A stretch of DNA of 64,000 nt from DASVEG01 sp035540495 (GTDB lineage Bacteria; Actinomycetota; Acidimicrobiia; Acidimicrobiales; CADCTF01). The stretch's first letter is position 1; each line of letters begins with the position of its first letter. The stretch spans positions 62,001 through 126,000 of the forward strand of contig DATLGL010000048.1 in the NCBI GenBank assembly GCA_035540495.1, read 5' to 3'. The notes below the pieces were generated by a model, which searched no databases, was not told where the DNA came from, and worked only from the letters and a program-made list of their open reading frames with translations. This document shows, piece by piece, positions 16,400 to 25,940 of the stretch. Both the position numbers and the translations under genes were made by a program.

Positions 16400-19300
16400 T
16401 CACCACGCGTCGATCCAAGGGATCTTCTTCTCGGTACGGGTCGGTACCGGTGGAAGCGATCGGAGTGCCGCGCTGATCCAACGGCGGGTGTCGGCCGGGT
16501 CGATGACGTCGTCGAGCGCCGGCGACGTGGCCCGAGCGAGCGCCTTGCCTGCGTCGTACGCGCGCTGCACCATCTCGTCGAACTTCGCCCGCCGCTCGGC
16601 CGGATCTTCGATCGCCGCGAGCTCGTTGCGGTAGCCGAGCTTGACCGAGCCCTCCAGTCCCATGCCTCCGAACTCGCCCGTCGGCCACGACACGCAGAAC
16701 ATCGCGGCCTGGTAGCTGCCGCCCGTCATCGCGATCGCGCCCAGGCCGTAGCTCTTGCGCAGGATCACCGACAGGATCGGCACGGTGAGGTTGGCGCCGA
16801 TCACGAACATCCTCGAGCAGTGGCGGATGAGGCCGGTCTTCTCGTGCTCGGGTCCGACCATGTTCCCGGGTGTGTCCGACAGCGAGACGACCGGGATGTC
16901 GAAGGCCTCGCACACCTGCAGGAAACGGGCGGCCTTGTCGGATGCATCCGAGTCGATCGCGCCGCCGAGGTGCATCGGGTTGTTGGCGACGATGCCGACC
17001 GGGCGGCCTTCGATGCGGGCGAAGGCGGTGATCATCGCGAGGCCGAAGCGAGGGCGGAGCTCGAGTACCGAATCGTCGTCGGCGAGGAGGTCGATGACGC
17101 GACGGACGTCGTAGGCCCGCACGCGGTTCTCGGGGATCACGTGCCGGAGGAGGCGCTGATCCGCGCACGTCCAGTCGCCAACGGGTCCCTGGAAGTACGA
17201 CAGGTACTGCTTCGCGGCGGCGACGGCGGCCGCTTCGTCGTCGACGAGGACGTCGATCACCCCGTTCGCCTGCATGACGTCGATCGGACCGATCTCCTCG
17301 GGCCGGAAGACGCCCAGGCCGCCCCCTTCGACCATCGCGGGACCACCCATACCGAGCGCGGTGTCGCGCGTCGCGATGATCACGTCGCAGCAGCCGAGCA
17401 CGGCTGCGTTGCCGGCGAAGCACCGTCCGGAGACGACGCCGACGAGCGGTACGAGCCCGCTGAGCTTCCCCCACAGCTCGAATCCGCGGATGTAGCCGCC
17501 GCCCTCGGTGTCTCCCGGACGGCCGCCGCCTCCTTCGGTGAAGAAGATCGTCGGCAGCCGCCACCGGTGCGCGAGCTCCGCCATCCGGTCGAGCTTGAGG
17601 TGGTTGTTCGCGCCTTGCGTTCCGGCGAGGACGGTGTAGTCGTACGCCATGACCGCGACGCGCGACCGGTCTTCGCCGAAGCGGTCGCGGTTGACCGTCG
17701 CCAGGCCCATGATCAGCCCGTCGGCCGGTGTCTGGTCGATCAGCTCCTCCAGCGTGTTGCGACGGCGCCGGGCCGCGACGACCAACGGCGAGTATTCGAC
17801 GAACGAGCCGTCGTCGCACAGGTCGTCGACGTTCTCGCGGGCGGTGCGTTGACCGGTGCGGCGGCGGCGCTCGACGGCTTCCGGCCGCGCTGCGTCGAGC
17901 GTCTTCTGATGCCGTGCGACGACCTCCGCCAGGTCGGGACGGATGTGGTCGAGGTCGACGTCGTCCACGTCGGAGCGAGCGACGTCGGCGCGTCCCGACA
18001 CCGCGATGGAAGCGAGGACGCGGCCGGCGGCGACGGCGTCGCCGACGTTCGCGCGTACGCCCGTGACCGTCCCGCCGGCAGGCGCGACGACGACGTGCTC
18101 CATCTTCATCGCTTCCATCACCGCGACCTGCTGCCCGGGTGTGACCTCGTCGCCTACGGCGACGGAGATCTCGACCACGGTCCCCTGCATCGGCGCGACG
18201 ACATCGCCGGGTGCCGCTGCGCGCACTGGCGTGCCGTCTGCGGCGCCGGTCGTCGACGCCTTCCCGTGGTGGAGGACGGCGAGCGGGTCGACGTCGTCGA
18301 TGACCGCACCGACCCGTCCCGTCGCATCTGCCGCTGACGCGCCGGCTGCGCGGGCAGCGAGCGTCGCGATCGAAGCCGCCTCCCGCTCGAGGAAGGTGGT
18401 CGCGATGTCGCCGCTGGCGACCCGCTCGTCAGCGAGCAGCGCGCGGAGGAACGTCACGTTCGTCCCGACGCCGTCGATGCGCAGTTCCTCGAGCGCTCGG
18501 GCGGCCTTGGCGGTGGCGGCGCGCAGACCGCCCGTCCTGGCGTGGACGACGACCTTGGCGAGCAGCGAGTCGAAGCGCGGGTTCGGCGCGTAGCCCGCAC
18601 GAACGGCGCCGTCGACGCGCACACCCGGCCCGGTGGGAGGCTCGTAGGTGGTGATGGTCCCGCTCGACGGTCGCGCCGTGCCCTCCGGGGTGATCTCCTC
18701 GGCGTTGACCCGGGCCTGCACGGCGACGCCGATCGGCTGCGGGCGGGGCGCACCCATGAGCCCGACGTCGCGCAGTGCCTTGCCGGCGGCGATCTCGAGC
18801 TGCACCGCGACGAGGTCGACGCCGCACACCTCCTCCGTGACCGTGTGCTCCACCTGCAGGCGAGCGTTCGCCTCGATGAACACGAACGAGCGCTCGTCGC
18901 GTGACACCAGGAACTCGATCGTGGCAAGCCCCCGGTATGCCACGGCTCTGCCCAAGCGCACGGCCGCGTCCCACAGCTGTTCCCGCACCTCGTCGGCGAC
19001 CGCGACGGCGGGTGCGACCTCGACGACCTTCTGTCGGTTGCGCTGCAGGGAGCACTCCCGATCCCAGAGGTGGACCACGTCGGTGCCGTCGCCGGCGATC
19101 TGCACCTCCACGTGGCGGACGTCGCCGAGGAGCTGCTCGACGTAGAGCGATCGGTCACCGAACGCGGCCTGCGCCTCCGATGCGCACCGGTCGAACGCCG
19201 ACGCCAGCTCCTCCGGCGTCGAGGCGATCCGCATGCCGCGCCCCCCACCACCGGCGAGCGCCTTCACCATCAACGACGATCCCGGCGGCAGCGACGCGAG

Positions 19301-19732
19301 CAGGTCCTCGGCCTCGTCGATCGAGGTCGCGCTCGATGTTCCGACAGCCACCGGAACACCCGCCTCCGCGGCGAGCCGGCGCGCCGCTGCCTTGTCGCCG
19401 AAGCGCATAAGCGCCTCGACCGACGGCCCGACGAAGACGATGCCTGCCGCCTCGCATGCGGCGGCGAGAGCGGGGTTCTCGCTCAGGAAGCCGTAGCCGG
19501 GGTGGAGTGCCGTGCACCCCGCGTCGACCGCCGTCGCGACGACCCGCTCGACGTCGAGGTACGCCGACGGCCCGCTGCCTCCGAGGCCGGCCGACCGGCC
19601 GGCGTGCCCGACGTGCGGTGCATCGGCGTCGTCGTCGCTGAACACCGCGACGGTCGGCCACCCCATCTCGGCTGCGGTGCGGGCGATGCGGATGGCGATC
19701 TCGCCCCGATTGGCGATGAGCAGCGTGTGCAT
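16400..19732 (-). CDS. Single-chain biotin-dependent acyl-CoA carboxylase
   Basis: A 1110-residue enzyme with all three parts in one chain. Biotin carboxylase occupies residues 1 to about 450 (ATP-grasp loop GGGGRGM at 161-167, ECSLQRNRQK, EANARLQVEHTVTE). A biotinyl domain at about 505-575 has the biotinylated lysine predicted as Lys543 in EAMKM. A carboxyltransferase occupies about 600-1110 (GGGGRPGDTEGGG, LSDTPGNMVGPE). This layout matches single-chain long-chain acyl-CoA carboxylases. It carboxylates an acyl-CoA at the alpha carbon using ATP and bicarbonate; the acyl group is not determined. A TetR gene lies upstream on the same strand. Confidence 0.92.
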   Translation of the reverse strand: MHTLLIANRGEIAIRIARTAAEMGWPTVAVFSDDDADAPHVGHAGRSAGLGGSGPSAYLDVERVVATAVDAGCTALHPGYGFLSENPALAAACEAAGIVFVGPSVEALMRFGDKAAARRLAAEAGVPVAVGTSSATSIDEAEDLLASLPPGSSLMVKALAGGGGRGMRIASTPEELASAFDRCASEAQAAFGDRSLYVEQLLGDVRHVEVQIAGDGTDVVHLWDRECSLQRNRQKVVEVAPAVAVADEVREQLWDAAVRLGRAVAYRGLATIEFLVSRDERSFVFIEANARLQVEHTVTEEVCGVDLVAVQLEIAAGKALRDVGLMGAPRPQPIGVAVQARVNAEEITPEGTARPSSGTITTYEPPTGPGVRVDGAVRAGYAPNPRFDSLLAKVVVHARTGGLRAATAKAARALEELRIDGVGTNVTFLRALLADERVASGDIATTFLEREAASIATLAARAAGASAADATGRVGAVIDDVDPLAVLHHGKASTTGAADGTPVRAAAPGDVVAPMQGTVVEISVAVGDEVTPGQQVAVMEAMKMEHVVVAPAGGTVTGVRANVGDAVAAGRVLASIAVSGRADVARSDVDDVDLDHIRPDLAEVVARHQKTLDAARPEAVERRRRTGQRTARENVDDLCDDGSFVEYSPLVVAARRRRNTLEELIDQTPADGLIMGLATVNRDRFGEDRSRVAVMAYDYTVLAGTQGANNHLKLDRMAELAHRWRLPTIFFTEGGGGRPGDTEGGGYIRGFELWGKLSGLVPLVGVVSGRCFAGNAAVLGCCDVIIATRDTALGMGGPAMVEGGGLGVFRPEEIGPIDVMQANGVIDVLVDDEAAAVAAAKQYLSYFQGPVGDWTCADQRLLRHVIPENRVRAYDVRRVIDLLADDDSVLELRPRFGLAMITAFARIEGRPVGIVANNPMHLGGAIDSDASDKAARFLQVCEAFDIPVVSLSDTPGNMVGPEHEKTGLIRHCSRMFVIGANLTVPILSVILRKSYGLGAIAMTGGSYQAAMFCVSWPTGEFGGMGLEGSVKLGYRNELAAIEDPAERRAKFDEMVQRAYDAGKALARATSPALDDVIDPADTRRWISAALRSLPPVPTRTEKKIPWIDAW

Positions 19733-19756
19733 GGCGGGGCCGAGCGTAAGGGCACC

Positions 19757-20479
19757 TCAGCGAGCGGAGGGCTGGCGGGGCGCCGACCTCCGCGGCCGCC
19801 CCGGCTTCCGGAGCGCGTGCTTGGCCTCGATCGCCTCGGCCATCCGCTGGTCGGCCGCGCATGCTCGCACGACGTACCGAGCCGCCGCGTGCGCGACCTC
19901 GTCAGGAGTGCCCGGGATCAGCTTGTAGAACGAGTTCGCCGACATGTTGTTGACGACTCCTGCGTTCGCGTACGCGATCGCGGTGGGCGTGTCGTGGGCT
20001 CGGACGACACCGAGCTTCTGGCCCTCCTCGATCGTCGCCGCGGCGTCCCGTGCGTGCACCATCGACGACTTGCCTGCGACCTCCCGCACCTGCGGCGTCA
20101 ATCCCTCCGACACCTGATAAAGGCGGAAGTTGGCGATCACGAACCGCACCGCCGCGGCCGTGCCGAGGTAGAGACGCTCGAGGGGATCGTCGACGCCTTC
20201 GACGGCAGCACGCTGCGCGTCGCGGAGCCGTCGACGGGCATCGCGCACGATCTCCGCGATGAGCGCGTCCCGGCTGTCGAAGTACCAGTAGAGGAGGCCC
20301 TTGGTCACGCCGGCCGCAGCCGCGATGTCGGTCATGCGGGTCTCGGCGTAACCGTCGCGAGCGAAGAGCTCGTGCGCGGCGCGAACGATCTCTTCCCGCC
20401 GGTCTTGGCCGTGGGCGGTGAACTGCTTCGCCCGCGCTTCGTTGACCGGGCGCTCGGCGGTTCCCCCTGGCGCCGTCAT
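19757..20479 (-). CDS. TetR-family transcriptional regulator
   Basis: A 240-residue repressor-type regulator. The N-terminal helix-turn-helix is REEIVRAAHELFARDGYAE followed by TDIAAAAGVTKGLLYWYFDSRD. The C-terminal ligand-binding domain is helical and not assignable, and a basic tail (KPGRPRRSAPRQPSAR) ends the protein. A strong palindrome lies 32 bp before its start, so it probably controls itself and the divergent lipoprotein operon. It may also affect the carboxylase gene 24 bp downstream on the same strand. Effector unknown. Confidence 0.88.
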   Translation of the reverse strand: MTAPGGTAERPVNEARAKQFTAHGQDRREEIVRAAHELFARDGYAETRMTDIAAAAGVTKGLLYWYFDSRDALIAEIVRDARRRLRDAQRAAVEGVDDPLERLYLGTAAAVRFVIANFRLYQVSEGLTPQVREVAGKSSMVHARDAAATIEEGQKLGVVRAHDTPTAIAYANAGVVNNMSANSFYKLIPGTPDEVAHAAARYVVRACAADQRMAEAIEAKHALRKPGRPRRSAPRQPSAR

Positions 20480-20511
20480 CCCGGGGCCGACAGTAAAAGA
20501 CGACTTGTCTC

Positions 20512-20533
20512 GAGGTCAAGATCTCTTGACCTC
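20512..20533. promoter_or_regulatory. Palindromic operator, probable TetR binding site
   Basis: GAGGTCAAGA (20512-20521) and TCTTGACCTC (20524-20533) are perfect 10-bp inverted arms with a 2-bp centre, in the divergent region between the TetR gene and the lipoprotein operon. A second overlapping inverted pair (TTGAC at 20526-20530, GTCAA at 20536-20540) extends it. Size and position are typical of TetR operators. Confidence 0.65.
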
Positions 20534-20677
20534 GCGTCAAGGAACCTGGTTGGCTCGAGAGGAGCGAGGGAAGTCGCCGTCGAAGTAGTGGCGGCGAGGC
20601 CGATCCGGGGGGACCGGCTGCGCTGGGGGGAACTGAGTGGCACCTTGCCGTCTCTTCGACGGACCGAGGGACTGATC

Positions 20678-21607
20678 GTGCCGAGGCCGGTCGCTCGCGC
20701 CCTGTCGCTCGTGCTGGTGGCGACGCTCGTCGGCGGCTGCGGGCTCGGGTCGAAGGACGCGCAGGCGAAGCGCATCCGAGCGTCGTTGACGGCCGCGGAG
20801 GCAGCCTCGCCCGTCACCGGCTCGGTCACGTTCGAGCTCGAGCTCGACCGCGAGGCGGCTGCCGAGCTCGCGCCCGACCAGCGGGCGCAGCTGGAGACCG
20901 CGCTCGCCGCGAGCGCGGCGGCCGGCAACCCCACGCTCAAGGCCGCCACCGGCATCGACAGCTCCACGAAGCGAGCCGTCGTCACGTTCGAGGGCACCGA
21001 GGAGCCGGCAGCGGTCTTCGTCGACACCCAGCTCTTCACCAAACGACGCAACGCCAGGGCGACGGAGCGGCGGACGTGGGCGCGCCTCGACATCATGGAC
21101 CCGCTCACCGAGGAACGGCCGATCGACCTCAGGGAGATGACGCCGCCCCAGACGCTCACCGCTGCGGCGACCACGTTGAGCCCGGTCCACATCGTCGAGC
21201 TGATCGAAGGAACGCTCACCGGGAGCGTGAAGGCGAAGGGCAACGAGGCGATCGGCGAGGTCCAGGTCGCCCGGTTCGACATGAACATCTCGCTCGACAA
21301 GGCGATGAAGGAGCTCGACTTCGACGACGAGCAACGGGAGGCCCGACTGCGGCTGATCCGCCTGCTCGGGTCGCGCAACGACGTGCTGCCCGCTCGGGCC
21401 TGGATCGACGACCAGGGCAGGCTGCGTCGCTTCGAGGTCGAGCTCGACCAGCGGGTGACCCGCCGGCGGACGAACCACCTCAAGGTGCGACTCGACCTCG
21501 ACACCTTCGGCGCTCCCGTGGCGATCGAGCCGCCGTCGAACGAGGTCACCGTCACCTACGAACGCTTCGGACGGTTGGTCCGCAGCGTGCTGCCCGAGGA
21601 GTCATGA
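20678..21607 (+). CDS. Secreted lipoprotein, LppX/LprG-like
   Basis: A 309-residue exported protein with signal peptide ALSLVLVATLVGG and lipobox LVGGC. The mature part is a single domain of alternating strands with a repeated T-G-S-V pattern (SPVTGSVTFELEL, GTLTGSVKAKG) and a TYER C-terminus. It resembles actinobacterial LppX/LprG-type lipid-carrying lipoproteins in layout, but similarity is too weak to be sure. GTG start with GAGGG about 7 nt upstream. First gene of the operon facing the TetR palindrome. It overlaps the next gene by ATGA. Confidence 0.75.
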   Translation: MPRPVARALSLVLVATLVGGCGLGSKDAQAKRIRASLTAAEAASPVTGSVTFELELDREAAAELAPDQRAQLETALAASAAAGNPTLKAATGIDSSTKRAVVTFEGTEEPAAVFVDTQLFTKRRNARATERRTWARLDIMDPLTEERPIDLREMTPPQTLTAAATTLSPVHIVELIEGTLTGSVKAKGNEAIGEVQVARFDMNISLDKAMKELDFDDEQREARLRLIRLLGSRNDVLPARAWIDDQGRLRRFEVELDQRVTRRRTNHLKVRLDLDTFGAPVAIEPPSNEVTVTYERFGRLVRSVLPEES

Positions 21608-21992
21608 CGTCATTGATGCGGGCCAGGGTCCCGCTGCTCGTGCTGTGCGTCGGCCTGCTGCTCGTGGGCGGCATCGCCGCGTACGCGACGGCCCGCACCG
21701 ACGAGCTGACGGCCGCCCGTGCCCTGGTGCGCGACGAGGACGGTTCGCGACGGCCAGCGGCGCAGGCGAGACGCTGAACACGATCTCGATCCACCTGCAG
21801 CGCGCCGGCGAGCGCTGCAGCGAGCGATGCGACCGGTTCTTCGTCGCGGCTGCTGCGGCCCGAGTCTCCGGCGTCACCGCCCTGCGTTGCCGCCGCCCGG
21901 ACTTGATCGACATCCGGAACCAGTTCGCCGCCTACCTCGACTCGCTCGACGCCGGCAAGGCGCCGGCGCCACCGTTCCCGCCCCCGTGCTGA
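21604..21992 (+). pseudogene. Small membrane-anchored protein interrupted by a frameshift
   Basis: The first frame encodes one membrane segment (VPLLVLCVGLLLVGGIAAYATA) and a short helical stretch up to about 21745, then stops at 21777. The continuation lies in another frame: ATASGAGETLNTISIHLQRAG, CSERCDRFFVAAAAARV and NQFAAYLDSLDAG, ending in FPPPC at 21992. One missing base between about 21735 and 21760 would restore a single protein of roughly 129 residues. The gene lies between two genes of the same operon. It is unrecognised, and either mutated or affected by a sequencing error. Confidence 0.55.
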
Positions 21993-22011
21993 GCAGGAGG
22001 ACCTCCGCCTG

Positions 22012-23751
22012 ATGGCCCGAAGCCGATCGTCGCGTCCGATGGAGCGCATCGTTCCGATGGGGTACGTCGCGGTCGCGATCGCGCTCGGGGCGCTGCTCCT
22101 TCCGACGATCCTGCGCCCACCGCAGGATCTGCAGAACGCGAGTGCGGCGTTCTCGCCCGACGCTCCTCCGGACGAGCCGCCGCCCGAAGCGCTGCTCCAG
22201 TCGTTGCGCGCCGCCTCGTCGTCCACCGCCGGGTCGAAGCCTCCGACGGTCGAGGAGGTCGTCGTCGAGGAGGAGGAGACGCCGCCGGAGGCGCCGGCCA
22301 AGCGCCCCCGCCCGCCGCGGTCGGGGTGCTTCGGTGATCCGCCTCGCCAGACCGAGTCGCTCTACTCGGCGTTGTGCGTGCCGGCGTGGACCGGCGGACC
22401 GGGTGAGAACGGCGGCGCAACCTCGAAGGGCGTCACGGGTGAGGCGATCAACATCGCCGTCGGCGTTCCCACGTCGTCGACCGTCGAGGAGGCGCCCCTG
22501 GGTCGCTCCTACGAGCCGGACGACCAGGCCACCGAACGCGAGCTCAAGACGTGGCAGATGTACTTCAACGAGCGGTTCGAGTTCTACGGCCGCTACCTGC
22601 AGTTCAACATCAAGAAGGTCGACAGCACCGACGAGAACCAGGCCCGGGCCAAGGTCCGTGAAGCCGCGGAGGAGGGCAACTTCGCCTACATCGGCCACTA
22701 CGCGACGACGAACGCCGCGGCCACCAACGAGGCGATCAAGAACGGGATGGTCACGTTCGCCTTCGACTTCAACCCGGCCGAGTTCTACAAGGACAACCAC
22801 CCGTACGCGTACTCGTTCGAGATGGATTCCGAGCAGCTGCGGATCCTGGCCTCGGAATACCTGTGCAAGCAGTTCATCGGCAAGCCGCTCGGCGAGAACA
22901 ACCTCAACGAGCGGCAGGACATCTCGCCCGCGTTCGACTACAACGGCCCGCGCAAATGGGGCCTGATCGTCTACCAGGACGAGCTCCGCAAGGGCGCCCG
23001 CCAGAAGTCCGAGGCGGCAATGGCGAAGTGCGGCGCCAAGTACGAAGAGGTCGTCGAGTACAACCTCAACGACGACAGCAGCAAGATCGCCGGAGCGGTC
23101 ACCAAGCTTCGCCAGGCTGGCGTCACGACGATCGTCGTGGGCGTCGACCCGATCACGCCAGTGGTGCTCGCGTACGAGGCCGAGCGCACCGGCTACTTCC
23201 CCGAGTGGTTCTGCGCCGCCGGGTGCTCGACGAACAGCACCGGCCGCCTGATGCCCGACAACCAGGCGAACCACTTCATCACCTTCTCCGCGGAGGAGAT
23301 CCCGCGGGTCGACGCCGACAAGGACTGGTACCGCGCGTACAAGGAGATCGATCCCGAGGGTGAGCCCGACGACGACTACTTCCGCGACCTCCAGCAGCTC
23401 TCGGGCGGGATCCAGCACGCGGGTCCGAACCTCACGCCGCAGACGTTCTGGCAAGGGCTGAGGAAGCAGCCATGCCGCACGCCTGATCCGATCTGGTCGA
23501 TCGGCGGCTGCTACCGCGACCCGGATCCGAGGTCGAACGTCTACTACCTCGGCGATTACACCTACAGCGACTACGCGTCGTTCATGTGGTTCGACAACGC
23601 CGGCAAGGACCCGAACTCGTCGTCGGCGGGCGCGTGGTGCTACATGAACATGGGGGCGCGCTACAGGGCGGGAGAGATCCCGACGGAGACGTTCCCGTTC
23701 CGCAAGCCGGACCAGTGCATCTTCACCCCGCCGCGGGGCGTGCAGGGATGA
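22012..23751 (+). CDS. ABC transporter solute-binding protein (LivK-like fold)
   Basis: A 579-residue protein with an N-terminal membrane segment (MGYVAVAIALGALLLPTIL), a Pro/Glu-rich linker of about 80 residues, and a periplasmic-binding-protein type 1 domain. Visible features include INIAVGVPTSSTVEEA at the start of the domain, RKWGLIVYQDEL in the second lobe, and several Cys pairs (CFGDP, FCAAGCST, GGCYRD) suggesting disulfides outside the cell. It is uncleaved or membrane-tethered rather than a typical lipoprotein. It overlaps the permease by ATGA. The ligand is not predictable; branched-chain amino acids or amides are typical. Confidence 0.82.
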   Translation: MARSRSSRPMERIVPMGYVAVAIALGALLLPTILRPPQDLQNASAAFSPDAPPDEPPPEALLQSLRAASSSTAGSKPPTVEEVVVEEEETPPEAPAKRPRPPRSGCFGDPPRQTESLYSALCVPAWTGGPGENGGATSKGVTGEAINIAVGVPTSSTVEEAPLGRSYEPDDQATERELKTWQMYFNERFEFYGRYLQFNIKKVDSTDENQARAKVREAAEEGNFAYIGHYATTNAAATNEAIKNGMVTFAFDFNPAEFYKDNHPYAYSFEMDSEQLRILASEYLCKQFIGKPLGENNLNERQDISPAFDYNGPRKWGLIVYQDELRKGARQKSEAAMAKCGAKYEEVVEYNLNDDSSKIAGAVTKLRQAGVTTIVVGVDPITPVVLAYEAERTGYFPEWFCAAGCSTNSTGRLMPDNQANHFITFSAEEIPRVDADKDWYRAYKEIDPEGEPDDDYFRDLQQLSGGIQHAGPNLTPQTFWQGLRKQPCRTPDPIWSIGGCYRDPDPRSNVYYLGDYTYSDYASFMWFDNAGKDPNSSSAGAWCYMNMGARYRAGEIPTETFPFRKPDQCIFTPPRGVQG

Positions 23752-25940
23752 GCGCGACCGTGCGGCGCGCCGCGGCAACCGTCGCGCCCGTTCTCGCTGC
23801 GGTCGTGGTCGGCACGGTGATGCGGTTCATCGCGAAGGGCGACGTGCTGGCGCCGCCGATCTTCACCCAGGCCCTCGTCGGCGGCGCGATCGATGCCCTG
23901 TTCGCGATCGGCCTCGTGCTCGTGTACCGGGCCGGCCGCATCGTGAACTTCGCCCAGGGCAGCCTCGGCGTGGCCGGGGCGGTGCTGTTCGTGATGCTCA
24001 CCACGGTGTGGGAATGGCCCTTCCTCTTCGCCTTCCCCCTCGCCTTGGCGCTCGCATGCGTCACCGGGGTGGTCGTCGAGGTGCTCGTCGTGCGCCGGTT
24101 GTCGAAGGCCCCGCGCCTCGCGCTCACGGTCGTCACCATCGGCGTGAGCCAGGTGCTGGTCGCCGTCGCCTCGTTCATCCCGCTGTTCTTCCTCGACCCC
24201 GACGAGCCGCTCACTCCTTCGCCCATACGCACACCGCTCTCGGGGCTGGAGTGGAAGTGGAGCCCGCTCGTCTTCAGCGGCGACCACGTGATGGCCGTCG
24301 TGGTCGCGATGGGAGTGATGATCGGGCTCGCCGCCTTCTTCCGCTTCTCGAGCCTCGGCATCGCCGTGCGGGGGTCGGCCGAGAACAGCGACCGGGCCGA
24401 ACTGCTCGGCGTGAGCGTGAACAACCTGTCGACACTCGTCTGGGTGATGGCTGCGGGCCTCTCCGGTCTCACCGCGATGCTCTCGATGCTGACCTCGCCC
24501 GCGGGGTTCCTGGGTGCCGGCATCGGCACCACCAGCGCGTCGCTGCTCCTTCGCGGCCTCACCGCCGCGGTGATCGGGCGGATGGACAACCTGCCGCGCA
24601 CGGTGGCGGCGTCGCTGGCCATCGCGGTCTTCGACCGGGCCATGTTCTGGACGTTCGACAACACGTCGCTCACGAACGTGGCGCTGCTCGTGGCGATCAT
24701 GGGCGTGCTGTTCCTCCAGCGAGCGAAGCTCGCCCGCACCGACGAGGCCGCCGCCAGCAGCTGGGCTGCGAGCGAGGAGATCCGGCCCACGCCGCACGAG
24801 CTGCGCCACCTGCCCCAGGTGCAGGCGGGCGTGCGGCGCACGCGGCTGGCGCTGCTCGTCGTCGCCGCCGCGTTCCCCTGGGTGATGTCGCCCGCGCAGA
24901 CCAGCCTCGGCAGCCTGTACGTGATCTACGGGATCGTCGTGATCTCCCTGGTCGTCCTCACCGGCTGGGGCGGCCAGGTGAGCCTCGGCCAGTTCGGGTT
25001 CGTCGCGGTCGGAGCGGTGATCGGCAGCGCGCTGATGATGAAGACCGGGCTCCCGTTCCTCGTGGCTCTGGTCGTCGCTTCGTTCGTCGGCAGCGCCGTG
25101 GCGGTCGTGATCGGCCTGCCGGCCATGCGCATCAAGGGCCTCTTCCTGGCGGTGACGACGCTGGCGTTCGCCGTCGTCGTCGCAACCGTCTTCGTGAGCA
25201 ACCGCTTCTTCGGCTGGTTGATCCCGACCGAGGTGAAGCGGCCGAAGATCCTCTTCCTCGACGCAGGCGACGAGCGCGTCTTCTTCTACCTGTCGCTGGC
25301 CGGCCTCGGCTTCGCGTACTGGGTCGCCAAGGGACTGAGGAACAGCCGCGCCGGCCGTGTCCTGATCGCCATGCGCGAGAACGAGCGGACGGCCCAGAGC
25401 TACGGCATCAACAGGGTGCGCACGCGTCTCGCCACCTTCGCGATCTCCGGCTTCCTCGCGTCGTTCGCAGGCGTGCTCCTCAGCCTGCAGCAGGGCGCGG
25501 TCCGCCCCGTCGCGTTCGGCGCCGAGCAGAGCGTGCAGATCTTCCTGATCGCGGTCATCGGGGGGTTGGGCTCCGTGGGCGGAGCGCTCGTCGGTGTCGC
25601 GTACGTCGCGCTGGTATCGCTCGCCCTGCCGTTCGCAGCAGGACAGCTGCTCGCGATCGGGGTCGGCGTCGGACGGTCGCCGTCGCGACGGGGGGCGGCG
25701 TGCCGAAGGACATCACGCCCGGTCGGGTGGGCGAGATCCTCGCCGGCCCCTCGCACGAGGCGTCGCCGTACGAGATCGTCGCCGCCGAGGCGATGCTCGC
25801 TCGCTGGGCAGGCGTACCCGCACGGATCGGCTTCGGCTTCGACGGCTTCAACGACGAAGAAGGCGTGCGAACGGTGCGGCCGAAGAACGCGGCGCAGTGG
25901 CTCGAGGTCTACTTCGAGGGCCACGGCTGGGTGCCGTTGA
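23748..25940 (+). CDS. Fused LivH-LivM ABC permease, C-terminus replaced by an unrelated tail
   Basis: The protein contains a LivH-like permease (residues 1 to about 330) followed by a LivM-like permease (about 360-638). Landmarks are IVNFAQGSLGVAGA, SAENSDRAELLGV and LTSPAGFLGAGI in the first half, and LTGWGGQVSLGQFGFVAVGA, AMRENERTAQSYGI and AVIGGLGSVGGALVG in the second. At about 25660 membrane-like sequence stops mid-domain and about 90 Arg/Ser-rich residues follow, which are an out-of-frame reading of a transglutaminase-like gene. The expected end of LivM is missing and no LivG/LivF ATPase follows. The transporter as written is probably not functional. Confidence 0.75.
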   Translation: MSATVRRAAATVAPVLAAVVVGTVMRFIAKGDVLAPPIFTQALVGGAIDALFAIGLVLVYRAGRIVNFAQGSLGVAGAVLFVMLTTVWEWPFLFAFPLALALACVTGVVVEVLVVRRLSKAPRLALTVVTIGVSQVLVAVASFIPLFFLDPDEPLTPSPIRTPLSGLEWKWSPLVFSGDHVMAVVVAMGVMIGLAAFFRFSSLGIAVRGSAENSDRAELLGVSVNNLSTLVWVMAAGLSGLTAMLSMLTSPAGFLGAGIGTTSASLLLRGLTAAVIGRMDNLPRTVAASLAIAVFDRAMFWTFDNTSLTNVALLVAIMGVLFLQRAKLARTDEAAASSWAASEEIRPTPHELRHLPQVQAGVRRTRLALLVVAAAFPWVMSPAQTSLGSLYVIYGIVVISLVVLTGWGGQVSLGQFGFVAVGAVIGSALMMKTGLPFLVALVVASFVGSAVAVVIGLPAMRIKGLFLAVTTLAFAVVVATVFVSNRFFGWLIPTEVKRPKILFLDAGDERVFFYLSLAGLGFAYWVAKGLRNSRAGRVLIAMRENERTAQSYGINRVRTRLATFAISGFLASFAGVLLSLQQGAVRPVAFGAEQSVQIFLIAVIGGLGSVGGALVGVAYVALVSLALPFAAGQLLAIGVGVGRSPSRRGAACRRTSRPVGWARSSPAPRTRRRRTRSSPPRRCSLAGQAYPHGSASASTASTTKKACERCGRRTRRSGSRSTSRATAGCR

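Noticed and set aside
21777..21779. TGA in the small operon gene as possible selenocysteine
   Set aside because: Reading through gives low-complexity sequence, while the conserved-looking continuation is in a different frame, so it is a frameshift.
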